This document shows, piece after piece, positions 17,297 to 24,487 of a stretch of DNA of 57,265 nucleotides. The position numbers and the translations under genes are program-made. Under the pieces are notes generated by a model, which was not told the origin of the DNA, did no database searches, and was given only the letters and a program-made list of their open reading frames with translations. Source of the DNA: an uncultured Bacteroidales bacterium (lineage in GTDB: Bacteria; Bacteroidota; Bacteroidia; Bacteroidales; P3). Each line of letters begins with the position of its first letter. Position 1 is the first letter of the stretch. The stretch lies in assembly GCA_905233895.1 (NCBI GenBank), contig CAJOFL010000012.1, forward strand, positions 1 through 57,265, written 5' to 3'.

Positions 17297-18093
17297 TTGG
17301 GGTTGATCTCCAGCAGTTCCACCTCGAAGATGAGGGTCGAGCCGGGAGGAATCGAGCCTGCAGCCTGCTCGCCGTAACCGAGGTTGTAGGGAATATAGAG
17401 CATGTACTTCGAGCCCTCGTCCATCAACTGAAGTCCTTCGGTCCAGCCGGGGATGACCTGGTTGAGGGGGAAGGTGATGGGCTCGCCACGGTCCACGCTG
17501 CTGTCAAAGGTGGTACCGTCGATAAGTTTACCGGTGTAGTGCACCTTCACGCGGTCGGTGGCTTTGGGCTTTTTGCCGTTACCCTCGCGCAGACGCAAAT
17601 ACTTCAGTCCGCTCTGGGTTGTGTAGACCGACTTATTGTTGCTGATTTCCTTCAGATATTTGGCACCGGCGTCAATGTTCGCCTGTACGCCTTCACGCTG
17701 ACGGCGCTCGAAATCCTGCTGGAAACGCTGCAGGAGCGGACGGGCTTGGGCGTCGCTCAGACGGCTGAAACCGGCGGCATCGTCCTTCATAGCCTGGCCT
17801 GCCATCTCAGCATTGATACCGAGACGCTGCTGTGCCCAACTGCCATAGACGTCGCGACCAATGGCATAGGAAGCCGAATCATTGAATGTGGCAAGCACCG
17901 GAGGGGCCAGTTTGGCGCGCAGTTCGGCAATCTCGGCCTGGGCTTTCTGATAGGCATCGGCCTGGGCCTTAAGCGAGTTGTAGTACTCTTCGCTCATCGT
18001 AACTTTGCCTTTCTTTATCTTCAGCGGCTGGCTCTGTGCCTGTACGGCGCCAAACGCCAGCACTGCAGCCATCATTAAAACTATCTTTTTCAT
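17293..18093 (-). CDS. FKBP-type peptidyl-prolyl cis-trans isomerase, periplasmic
   Basis: 266 residues: signal peptide (MKKIVLMMAAVLAFGAVQAQ), an N-terminal helical dimerisation region (about 60-150), and a C-terminal FKBP domain (about 160-264). The FKBP domain shows VHYTGKLIDGTTFDSSVDRGEPITFPLNQVIPGW and YGEQAAGSIPPGSTLIFEVELLEI-like segments. This is the FkpA/Mip layout for folding exported proteins. It is coupled to aroC by a 4-bp overlap and follows buk by 12 bp. A second FKBP gene at 28892 lacks a signal peptide. Confidence 0.92.
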   Translation of the reverse strand: MKKIVLMMAAVLAFGAVQAQSQPLKIKKGKVTMSEEYYNSLKAQADAYQKAQAEIAELRAKLAPPVLATFNDSASYAIGRDVYGSWAQQRLGINAEMAGQAMKDDAAGFSRLSDAQARPLLQRFQQDFERRQREGVQANIDAGAKYLKEISNNKSVYTTQSGLKYLRLREGNGKKPKATDRVKVHYTGKLIDGTTFDSSVDRGEPITFPLNQVIPGWTEGLQLMDEGSKYMLYIPYNLGYGEQAAGSIPPGSTLIFEVELLEINPK

Positions 18094-18105
18094 AAAAATC
18101 TAACT

Positions 18106-19197
18106 TTATTTGTACTCCTTCACTGGTTCTCCGTCGAGCACTTCCTTGCCGCAGATGGCGAGGGCAAGCATCTCGTTCTCACCCTTGTAGACCTTAACGG
18201 GGGCAATCCAGCCGATACGGTCGATAATCATCTGCATCCACGGTTTGCTGTAAGCGATACCGCCGGTAAGCAGGATGGCGTCGACCTTGCCGTTGACCAC
18301 AGCGGCCAGACGGCTGATTTCCATCGATACCTGATAGGTAAAGGCCTCGACAAGCATCTGGCACTTCGCGTCGCCGGCGAGGGCTTTCTTCTCGACCTCG
18401 TAGGCATCGTTGGTACCAAGGTAGGCCACAAAGCCGCCTTCGGCCGTGACCATCTTCTTCAACTTGGCCTCGTCATACTTGCCGCTGCAGGCCACCTCGA
18501 TGAGTTTAGAGGCATTGATGGATCCGCAACGGGTGGGGGAGAAGGCTCCGAGACCACAGAGGGCGCGGTTCACCTCCACCACCTTGCCGTGGTTGTGGAT
18601 ACCGACGCTCACGCCGCCGCCCATGTGGGCGATGATGAGGTTGAGGTCCTCGTAGTGCTTGCCAAGCTCACGAGAATAGAGTTTGGCGGTCATTTTCTGG
18701 TTCAGACAGTGCCAGATAACACCCTCACGACTGGGGTCGAGGTCGAACACGGGGTGGCCGCTAATCTTGGCGAAGTCGGGGCGCTCGTCCACAATACCGG
18801 GATCGGCTATATAGGCGCACTCGAGGCCGATTTCACGGGCGATGGCGTCGCTGATCAACGCACCGAGGTTGCAGGCATGCTTGCCCTGGATACCGGCGTG
18901 GCACTCCTCTTTCATCAGGTCGTTGACACGGTAACAGCCGCTCTCGCAGGGGCGGGTAAGGCCACCGCGGCCCATGACAACAGCGATTTCGTCGGTGCCG
19001 ACCCCGTGGCGCTTCACCATGTCGAGAATAGCGGTCTTACGATAGTCGAACTGGTCGGCCACTTCGTGGAACTTCTGAATCTCCTCGATGGGGTGGGAGA
19101 GGTTCTCGGTGAAAACTTCTGTCTCGCCTTCGTAAATGGCGGCTTTGGTCGACGTGGCACCCGGGTTGATTACCAACGTGTATTTCTTTGTACTCAT
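18106..19197 (-). CDS. buk: Butyrate kinase
   Basis: 363 residues of the acetokinase family, in the longer butyrate-kinase group. LVINPGATSTKAAIYEGE carries the phosphate loop, VMGRGGLTRPCESGCYRVN the acyl-site region, and LIIAHMGGGVSVGIHNHGKVV and ILLTGGIAYSKPWM the ATP-site blocks. It makes butyrate and ATP from butyryl-phosphate (or the reverse, or a branched-chain analogue). No phosphotransbutyrylase gene lies next to it, although the two are usually paired; buk leads its own operon from a promoter at 19270. Confidence 0.93.
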   Translation of the reverse strand: MSTKKYTLVINPGATSTKAAIYEGETEVFTENLSHPIEEIQKFHEVADQFDYRKTAILDMVKRHGVGTDEIAVVMGRGGLTRPCESGCYRVNDLMKEECHAGIQGKHACNLGALISDAIAREIGLECAYIADPGIVDERPDFAKISGHPVFDLDPSREGVIWHCLNQKMTAKLYSRELGKHYEDLNLIIAHMGGGVSVGIHNHGKVVEVNRALCGLGAFSPTRCGSINASKLIEVACSGKYDEAKLKKMVTAEGGFVAYLGTNDAYEVEKKALAGDAKCQMLVEAFTYQVSMEISRLAAVVNGKVDAILLTGGIAYSKPWMQMIIDRIGWIAPVKVYKGENEMLALAICGKEVLDGEPVKEYK

Positions 19198-19269
19198 CTT
19201 GTTATTATTTTGTTATTGTTAATTCCTTGGCTCGTTTTGGCACACAAATGGCGCACAAATAATTCGGTG

Positions 19270-19277
19270 CAAAGATA
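19270..19277 (-). promoter_or_regulatory. -7 box of the buk operon promoter
   Basis: Minus-strand TATCTTTG followed by CA, 72 bp before the buk start. It lies at the left side of the 432-bp gap 19198-19629, which otherwise holds repeat copy B and the yfcC promoter; I see no gene there. Confidence 0.7.
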
Positions 19278-19376
19278 TGAAAAAAAAATGACACGGCCAC
19301 AATTATTTTCAAACAAATTTTTCAACAGCGTAGGCGAGAATTTCAAAAAACACCAATCGTTTGATTTACAGTGTTA

Positions 19377-19471
19377 TATAATGTTAAAATTCACATAACC
19401 ACAAGAACGCCAGCGGGTTAACCCCACCTTCGCCTGATCAACGCCTGATCAACGCCTGATCAACGCCTGCC
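19377..19471 (+). repeat. Dispersed 11-bp-iterated element, copy B (buk/yfcC divergent region)
   Basis: A left arm (ATAATGTTAAAATT ... TAACCACAAGAACGCCAG) is followed by CCCACCTT and the 11-bp unit CGCCTGATCAA repeated three times plus CGCCTGCC. It matches copy C at 34170-34264 over about 95 bp with only a few differences in the middle. A further AACGCCTGCC word follows at about 19520. Confidence 0.9.
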
Positions 19472-19599
19472 TTTCTCCGACATGAGGAAGGGGGGGTGAA
19501 CGCGACCGAAGTGGAGCGAACGCCTGCCTTGTAGCAACCCAAAATCGACCCTTCTCGGGAGGTGGACAACAAGTTTTCCTCCGTTTTGATAAAATTTTG

Positions 19600-19607
19600 T
19601 ATCTTTG
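19600..19607 (+). promoter_or_regulatory. -7 box of the yfcC-like gene
   Basis: TATCTTTG followed by CA lies 22 bp before the chosen ATG at 19630. An in-frame ATG upstream at 19597 would overlap this box, which supports the downstream start. Confidence 0.75.
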
Positions 19608-19629
19608 CAGCCGAGAAGCAACTTCCGCA

Positions 19630-21036
19630 ATGAAACGTATACCGCACACATTCACCATTGTATTCGCCCTAATTGTGCTGGCAGCGGCCCTCACCTGGGT
19701 GGTGCCGGCCGGGGAATACGTGCGCCAGTCGGTCGACGGTCGCGAGGTGGTGGTCGCGGATTCGTTCCACCGCGTCGACGCCGCACCTCAGACCTGGCAG
19801 GTGTTCTCCGCCCTCTTCAACGGCTTTGTCGACAAGGCCGACATCATCGTCTTTATCCTCATGGTGGGCGGCGCTTTCTGGATTCTCAACAATAGCCACG
19901 CCATCGACGTGGGCGTGATGGCCTTTCTGCGACGGGTACAGCGGTTGAGCCGCTTCAAACTGATTCGGAAACTGGGCGTTAACAACATCATCATCACGCT
20001 GGTGATGCTGCTTTTCAGCCTTTTCGGTGCCATCTTCGGCATGAGCGAGGAGACCATCGCCTTCGTGGTGGTCTTCATCCCGCTGGCTATCAGCATGGGC
20101 TACGACTCGATCGTGGGCGTCTGCATGTGCTATGTGGCCGCCCATGTGGGCTTCGCAGGGGCCATGCTCAACCCCTTCACCATCGGCATCGCCCAGGGCA
20201 TAGCCGGACTGCCGCTCTTCTCGGGTCTGGAGTACCGCCTGTTCTGCTGGATAGTGCTGACCGTTATCGGCATCGCCTTCGTGCTTTGGTACGCCGCCCG
20301 CGTCAAAGCCAAGCCCGAGCGTTCGCCGGTGTATAAGCTGGACGAATACTGGCGTGAGCGCCAACTCTCAACTCTCAATTCTCAACTCTCAATTCGCCAG
20401 GGTCTCATCCTCGTCCTGTTGCTGCTCACCATCGTGGCCCTCGTGGTGGGAGTGCTTGTGTGGCATTGGTACATCGCCGAGATTTCGGCCCTCTTCCTCT
20501 CCATGGGAATCTTGTCGGGAATACTCGACAGGCAGGGGGCCGACGACATCGCCAAGCTTTTCCTCGCAGGCTGCAAGGATATCCTCTCTGCCGCACTTGT
20601 AGTCGGACTGGCCTCCGGCATTATCTTCATCCTCCGCGACGGCCGCATCATCGACACGCTGCTCTACGGCCTCACGCGCTCGCTGGCCTCCGCCGGCGAA
20701 GTCACCTCGCTCGGCATCATGTACCTCTTCCAGACCGCCCTCAACCTAGTGATGCCCAGCGGTTCCGCCAAGGCGGCCCTCACCATGCCCATCATGACCC
20801 AATTTGCCGACCTCATCGACGTCTCGCGACAGACCACCGTGCTGGCCTTCCAGTTCGGCGACGGTTTCACCAACATGCTCACCCCCACCAGCGGCGTCCT
20901 CATCGGCGTCCTCGGCATGGCCCGCATCCCCTACGGCACCTGGCTCAAATGGGTCTGGAAGTTCATCCTCGCCCTCATTCTCATCGGCTTCCTCCTCATG
21001 CTTCCCACCCTTTGGCTCACCCTGCCGGGCTTCTGA
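19630..21036 (+). CDS. YfcC-family carrier (C4-dicarboxylate anaerobic carrier-like membrane protein)
   Basis: 468 residues with about 11-12 membrane helices. The N-terminus IPHTFTIVFALIVLAAALTWVVPAGEY is characteristic of this family, as are GMSEETIAFVVVFIPLAISMGYD, HVGFAGAMLNPFTIGIAQG and the late NLVMPSGSAKAALTMPIM and DGFTNMLTPTSG blocks that form the substrate site. Related proteins carry dicarboxylates, arginine or peptide-like substrates, so substrate is open. A cytoplasmic loop at about residues 243-256 is encoded by five tandem heptamers (20362-20396). No operon partner downstream. Confidence 0.88.
   Translation: MKRIPHTFTIVFALIVLAAALTWVVPAGEYVRQSVDGREVVVADSFHRVDAAPQTWQVFSALFNGFVDKADIIVFILMVGGAFWILNNSHAIDVGVMAFLRRVQRLSRFKLIRKLGVNNIIITLVMLLFSLFGAIFGMSEETIAFVVVFIPLAISMGYDSIVGVCMCYVAAHVGFAGAMLNPFTIGIAQGIAGLPLFSGLEYRLFCWIVLTVIGIAFVLWYAARVKAKPERSPVYKLDEYWRERQLSTLNSQLSIRQGLILVLLLLTIVALVVGVLVWHWYIAEISALFLSMGILSGILDRQGADDIAKLFLAGCKDILSAALVVGLASGIIFILRDGRIIDTLLYGLTRSLASAGEVTSLGIMYLFQTALNLVMPSGSAKAALTMPIMTQFADLIDVSRQTTVLAFQFGDGFTNMLTPTSGVLIGVLGMARIPYGTWLKWVWKFILALILIGFLLMLPTLWLTLPGF
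20362..20396 (+). repeat. Five tandem heptamers inside the yfcC-like gene
   Basis: CAAYTCT is repeated five times without interruption, in frame, and encodes a Ser/Gln/Leu-rich hydrophilic loop segment between two membrane helices. The surrounding coding sequence is ordinary GC-rich sequence. Confidence 0.9.
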
Positions 21037-21072
21037 TTTCCGTAATTATTTTGTCAATTTGATAAATATTTG

Positions 21073-21080
21073 TATCTTTG
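21073..21080 (+). promoter_or_regulatory. -7 box of the DUF3791/DUF3990 module
   Basis: TATCTTTG followed by CA, 13 bp before the ATG at 21094, with TTTG at 21057-21060 as a plausible -33 element. The leader would be under 10 nt. Confidence 0.7.
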
Positions 21081-21093
21081 CAGTTGGAAAAGG

Positions 21094-21303
21094 ATGAAAA
21101 AGATTCGGTACATAAACCTGTGTATTGTAGAATTTGGCAAGCGCAACGGCATGTCGGCAATGTTGGCATTCAACTACTTGAATACCTATAAAGGGTTTGC
21201 GTTTCTCGACAGAAACTATGAGGCAGAACACCTTTTGCCACTGGAAGACACTTTGACAGACCTTGCTGATTACTGCAGACGCCATGGAGGAACGATGGCA
21301 TGA
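21094..21303 (+). CDS. Small DUF3791-like protein
   Basis: 69 residues, soluble and mainly helical. The pattern YINLCIVEFGKRNGMSAMLAFNYLNTYKG...FLDRNYEAEHLL...DLADYCRRHGG matches the DUF3791 layout seen next to DUF3990 genes. The start at 21094 follows the promoter; an earlier in-frame ATG at 21070 precedes the -7 box. The stop overlaps the next start as ATGA. Function is not established; an antitoxin or accessory role for the neighbouring ADP-ribosyltransferase-like protein is inference. Confidence 0.75.
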   Translation: MKKIRYINLCIVEFGKRNGMSAMLAFNYLNTYKGFAFLDRNYEAEHLLPLEDTLTDLADYCRRHGGTMA

Positions 21304-21773
21304 GACTTTATCATGGTACAAATATTGACTTTGGCGATATTCTTCTTTCGCGTTGTCGTCCAAACAAAGATTTCGGGCAAGGTTTCTATTTGACCGACAT
21401 CCGCAGCCAGGCGGAGGCGATGGCCGTTCGTCGCTGCGAATTTGAGGAATCTGGTGTGCCAATAGTTCTGGAGTATGAATTTGACGAATTCATGCTCCGT
21501 AGCGGGGATTTGGATGTGCTGAAGTTTGACGGTGTAAGTGCAGAATGGGCTGAATTTATTTTAGGGAATCGTATGGCCAAAGGTCAGCGTATGCATAATT
21601 ATGACATAGTGGTTGGTCCTGTTGCCGACGATGGGGTGGTGTATCAGTTGAACCTCTATATGCAGCACCTGATAACGATAGAGACTCTTGTTAAAGAACT
21701 GACCTGCCGTCAACTTAATAACCAGTATTTCTTCGGCACCGAACGCGCCATTCAACAGCTTAGGAGAATATGA
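21300..21773 (+). CDS. DUF3990 protein, ADP-ribosyltransferase-like
   Basis: 157 residues starting MRLYHGTN. The family marks are YHGT at residues 4-7, RPNKDFGQGFYLTDI near 20-34 with the GFY block, and QAEAMAVRR just after. The His (HGT) and Tyr (GFY) are placed like the H-Y pair of ADP-ribosyltransferases of the HYE class; the catalytic Glu cannot be fixed by eye. It overlaps both small neighbours by 4 bp, a compact toxin-antitoxin-like arrangement. Base composition is lower in GC than the flanking core genes. Confidence 0.8.
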   Translation: MRLYHGTNIDFGDILLSRCRPNKDFGQGFYLTDIRSQAEAMAVRRCEFEESGVPIVLEYEFDEFMLRSGDLDVLKFDGVSAEWAEFILGNRMAKGQRMHNYDIVVGPVADDGVVYQLNLYMQHLITIETLVKELTCRQLNNQYFFGTERAIQQLRRI

Positions 21774-21985
21774 GCATTACACAAGATCAGTTACAGTTTA
21801 TCGTCAACAGCGATGTCGAACAGATGGTAAGCCGCCTGCAAAACGACAAATGCATTCCTCTTGAGGATGCATTCAGTTGTGTGTATAATTCAAATATCTA
21901 CAAGAAACTGCTGAATGTTGACACGGGGCTATATTTGCAAAGCTCCGATTATATATATGACTATTTGAAAGAGGAGCTATCATAG
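21770..21985 (+). CDS. Small DUF3791-like protein, second copy
   Basis: 71 residues, helical, acidic (MSITQDQLQFIVNSDVEQMV...IPLEDAFSCVYNSNIYKKLLN...YIYDYLKEELS). It follows the DUF3791 scheme: an N-terminal helix, a middle helix with EDAF, then a YIYDYL tail. It is only distantly similar to the gene at 21094. Overlaps the DUF3990 stop by 4 bp and ends at a short hairpin. An immunity or antitoxin role is plausible but untested. Confidence 0.7.
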   Translation: MSITQDQLQFIVNSDVEQMVSRLQNDKCIPLEDAFSCVYNSNIYKKLLNVDTGLYLQSSDYIYDYLKEELS

Positions 21986-22039
21986 CGAAAATATAAAACA
22001 TCAATGACATAAAGCAGAACATATAATAAAGACATAATT

Positions 22040-22055
22040 AAGCGTTTTCGCTTTT
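22040..22055 (+). terminator. Short hairpin after the DUF3791/DUF3990 module
   Basis: AAGCG pairs with CGCTT around a TTTT loop, followed by two more T and TC. It is weak but well placed, 55 bp after the last stop. Confidence 0.45.
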
Positions 22056-22059
22056 CATG

Positions 22060-22197
22060 CGTACCTGAAATCGCCAAATTTCAATCTAACCACGCAGGAA
22101 GGGAGAAACGTTCACGGAACCGTGAACTTTCTGGAATGTGGTTAGGGTTTTGGCGAACCTCAGGTACGGAACAGAAAATATAGTTCACGGCTTTTTT
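22060..22197 (+). ncRNA. Candidate structured RNA: four nested stems with an alternative terminator
   Basis: Nested complementary blocks run inward. CGTACCTGA (22060-22068) pairs with TCAGGTACG (22160-22168), and TCGCCAAA (22071-22078) with TTTGGCGA (22149-22156). CTAACCAC (22086-22093) pairs with GTGGTTAG (22138-22145), and GTTCACGG (22110-22117) with CCGTGAAC (22120-22127) around AA. A second GTTCACGG at 22183-22190 is followed by CTTTTTT, so CCGTGAAC could pair with it instead and form a terminator. This occupies most of the 385-bp gap 21986-22370; the rest (22198-22370) shows no gene. Family not recognised. Confidence 0.55.
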
Positions 22198-22370
22198 ATC
22201 TCATGCGCGAATGTAGTTATCAACAATTGTTGAAAACTTTTTTGGATAGATGGCCGATTTTTGAGAAACCTCATCGTATTAATATAGTAGGGCCTTCCTT
22301 TTTGAAGAAGCCTTGCAGGGATGCCGAAAACTGCACCTAAGAGTAGGCAGAATTATAAAACAATAATTTT

Positions 22371-22571
22371 ATGAGACAATGCAAATGGTGCGGACGGCAC
22401 TACAAAGAAGGTACAGGGGCTAGCAGTGGTCTGTTTGACAGCGGATACTGCTCAGAAAGATGCCGCGAAGAAGATCGCAAGGCACGAGCCGATGGTGGCG
22501 GAACAAAACCATACCGTTGGGTTTGGTGGCTTATAGCCTTTTTGATTTTGGCTCTTTTGTTTCACAAATAA
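22371..22571 (+). CDS. Small zinc-ribbon protein with C-terminal membrane anchor
   Basis: 66 residues. Four cysteines in the order C4-x2-C7-x19-C27-x3-C31 suggest a zinc site (CKWCGRHY ... GYCSERC). A basic linker is followed by one hydrophobic helix (about 48-64, WVWWLIAFLILALLF) near the end. It is 12 bp upstream of the next gene and begins the unrecognised three-gene cluster behind the structured RNA. Function unknown. Confidence 0.65.
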   Translation: MRQCKWCGRHYKEGTGASSGLFDSGYCSERCREEDRKARADGGGTKPYRWVWWLIAFLILALLFHK

Positions 22572-22583
22572 AAACCACTTATT

Positions 22584-23258
22584 ATGGCAGAAATGGCATT
22601 AGGTTATGGCAGCGAATACCAAATGCTGCGTTATTTAGGGCATCATCGGATGTACCTTGATTCAAAAATTAAGGAGGTTACGAATAGCAACTCGGCCATT
22701 GAATGGTGGGACTACCCAGTGGAGTTAAACAGAGACTCTCTCGATGGTGAATGGCAGGGAATCAACTTCTTGCAAAAATATCCAGACTATAATCGTATTT
22801 ACAAAGAGTGGCAAACATTTTGGCCGAAAAGAGGACAAAGTTGGGATGGAATATTCCAACAGGATGGAGTAATATATGTCGTAGAGGCCAAAGCACACGT
22901 AAAAGAGATGGAACAGAAGTGCCAGGCCAGCGAAGAAAGCAAGAAGATGATTAGGAAAGCCTTTGAGCAGGTGACCGGCAATCAAAGCAAGGCAAAATCC
23001 TGGTTAGAATCCAAACACTATCAACTTGCCAATCGAATTGCATTTGTTTATTTCCTTAATTCAATGGGAATCAAAGCGGAACTATGCTATCTTTTCTTTT
23101 TGAATGGATATTGTGTTAATGCAACAAAGAATGTGACCTCCGAGAAAGAATTTGAAATGGCATTTATCGAAGAATGCAAAGAACTACAACTAAATGATGC
23201 AGAAAAATCCTTAATAATTAGGGTGTATGTTGATGCAAAGAAAGACGGTTTTGAATAA
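22584..23258 (+). CDS. PD-(D/E)XK nuclease-like protein of unknown family
   Basis: 224 residues. The segment SWDGIFQQDGVIYVVEAKAH places D88, E101 and K103 as a D-x12-E-x-K nuclease core, with a possible upstream acidic residue in GYGSEYQML (E11). The flanking helices are rich in Lys, Glu and aromatic residues. It lies between the zinc-ribbon protein and a 345-residue unknown, all on one strand with short gaps, in AT-rich sequence typical of transferred defence or mobile genes. Target is unknown; the nuclease reading rests on motif spacing only. Confidence 0.65.
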   Translation: MAEMALGYGSEYQMLRYLGHHRMYLDSKIKEVTNSNSAIEWWDYPVELNRDSLDGEWQGINFLQKYPDYNRIYKEWQTFWPKRGQSWDGIFQQDGVIYVVEAKAHVKEMEQKCQASEESKKMIRKAFEQVTGNQSKAKSWLESKHYQLANRIAFVYFLNSMGIKAELCYLFFLNGYCVNATKNVTSEKEFEMAFIEECKELQLNDAEKSLIIRVYVDAKKDGFE

Positions 23259-23284
23259 TAAGGCAAATACAAAAACTCAATATT

Positions 23285-24322
23285 ATGAAACGTAATCTCA
23301 GAATAGTACCAAAAATACCTGAATGGAAGTTGGCTCTAATGGATTCTCCAGTTTTGTCGGCCAGGCCTGATGAGACAGGCAATTTACCGAGTTACCTTGA
23401 TGGCATTTTCCCGCCTGGCCGTGAGGCAATGATTCCCAATGGCAAATTCTATGGAATGTATGATGCGAGTGAAGAAAGCGTACTAAAGCCGTCAATGGTT
23501 GCGGGGAAAAAAAACAACCCCAAAGCCGTTGCTGTTTATTCTTCTTCAATAATGGCATATAATTTCTTCCATTGGATTTGTCCAGAGCAACCGCTTCACT
23601 TTTCCGATGGCAAAACCTATGACAAGGTATACTTTGAAGTAAGGTTTCCTGTATTGAAGCCCGGCAATCATATGATTCTTCCAAAATCATTGGTCAAAAT
23701 GCCTGTGGTTCTTTTAAGCGACGATTGCCATAGTATGCTATGCTTTGAGTCGAATTTATCTGAGTATACCGAGCATGGTGCTGCAAAGTTTTCTGAAGCA
23801 TATACAAACCACGACAATTACTACAACAATCATTTTGAGGACGGTTTAATTAGATACATTAATGACTTTCAAAACATTGACCATGCGTATAACGATGGAA
23901 TAGCACAGATGGTAAAGCATTTGATTGCCATAACAAATCTACACCAGAGTAATTATGCCATGACAGATATGCTCACCCTAAATGATTTCATCATGCCAGA
24001 GGTTGCAAAAAAGATACAGGAAGCCCCGCTGAACATCAAGTTTGCCAATATCCTTTATATTCTCAGTGCAGATCCAACCCCTGTTCCGTCAAGCAAAACC
24101 CTGAGTTACATAAAACTACTGGCACATTTTCGTGCAACAGCGAGTTTTGACGACATGATTTGGCAATACTTCGTGCTGCCAAACTATGTCTACAGCTACA
24201 ATGATATGCTTGCAATTATGCGAAACCAGATGCCCAACGGGCTTGCCGAATACCTTGAGGCACGTTATCCACATCTGCTCTCATGGAACGACGATACTTA
24301 TCCCGTGCATAGGATAGGCTAA
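23285..24322 (+). CDS. Hypothetical protein of the 22.4-24.3 kb cluster
   Basis: 345 residues, no signal peptide and no membrane helix. I do not recognise a family. The N-terminal third is mixed beta (RIVPKIPEWKLALMDSPVL, AVAVYSSSIMAYNFFHW, YFEVRFPVLKPGNH). The middle holds an aromatic and His/Asn-rich stretch (TNHDNYYNNHFEDGLIRYI). The last third is helical. It is 26 bp behind the nuclease-like gene and ends at a strong terminator, so it is the last member of the unit. Low GC against the core genes. Confidence 0.7.
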   Translation: MKRNLRIVPKIPEWKLALMDSPVLSARPDETGNLPSYLDGIFPPGREAMIPNGKFYGMYDASEESVLKPSMVAGKKNNPKAVAVYSSSIMAYNFFHWICPEQPLHFSDGKTYDKVYFEVRFPVLKPGNHMILPKSLVKMPVVLLSDDCHSMLCFESNLSEYTEHGAAKFSEAYTNHDNYYNNHFEDGLIRYINDFQNIDHAYNDGIAQMVKHLIAITNLHQSNYAMTDMLTLNDFIMPEVAKKIQEAPLNIKFANILYILSADPTPVPSSKTLSYIKLLAHFRATASFDDMIWQYFVLPNYVYSYNDMLAIMRNQMPNGLAEYLEARYPHLLSWNDDTYPVHRIG

Positions 24323-24341
24323 GATTTTGTCTAAAACAATT

Positions 24342-24379
24342 GGGGCATATCTTCTTTAAGACGATATGCCCTTTTTTTT
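24342..24379 (+). terminator. Strong intrinsic terminator of the unknown three-gene cluster
   Basis: A 9-bp perfect stem GGGCATATC/GATATGCCC (24343-24371) is followed by eight T residues, 20 bp after the stop. Confidence 0.92.
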
Positions 24380-24450
24380 GTTGAATACAGAAAAATAAAA
24401 GGATTGGAATTGCTGATATTTTTGGAATCAATTACGAAAATATTATTTTT

Positions 24451-24483
24451 TTTGGAGTTAATTCCAAAAAAGTTGTATATTTG
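24451..24483 (+). promoter_or_regulatory. Promoter with overlapping palindrome, M28 peptidase gene
   Basis: The -7 box TATATTTG (24476-24483) ends only 4 bp before the ATG at 24488. TTTG at 24451-24454 is placed as a -33 element. It begins an 18-bp imperfect palindrome (24451-24468; arms TTTGGA and TCCAAA), and a related TTTGGAATCAATTA lies at 24421. A repressor covering the -33 region is plausible. The transcript may be leaderless. Confidence 0.6.
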
Positions 24484-24487
24484 CAAT

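Noticed and set aside
22060..22168. Integron attC site or small inverted-repeat transposon for the long hairpin
   Set aside because: The right-hand core GTTAGGG does not fit the attC R-box, stems continue outward beyond it, and there is no integrase or target-site duplication.
22060..22197. Retron or reverse-transcriptase-linked RNA
   Set aside because: No reverse transcriptase gene lies on either side.
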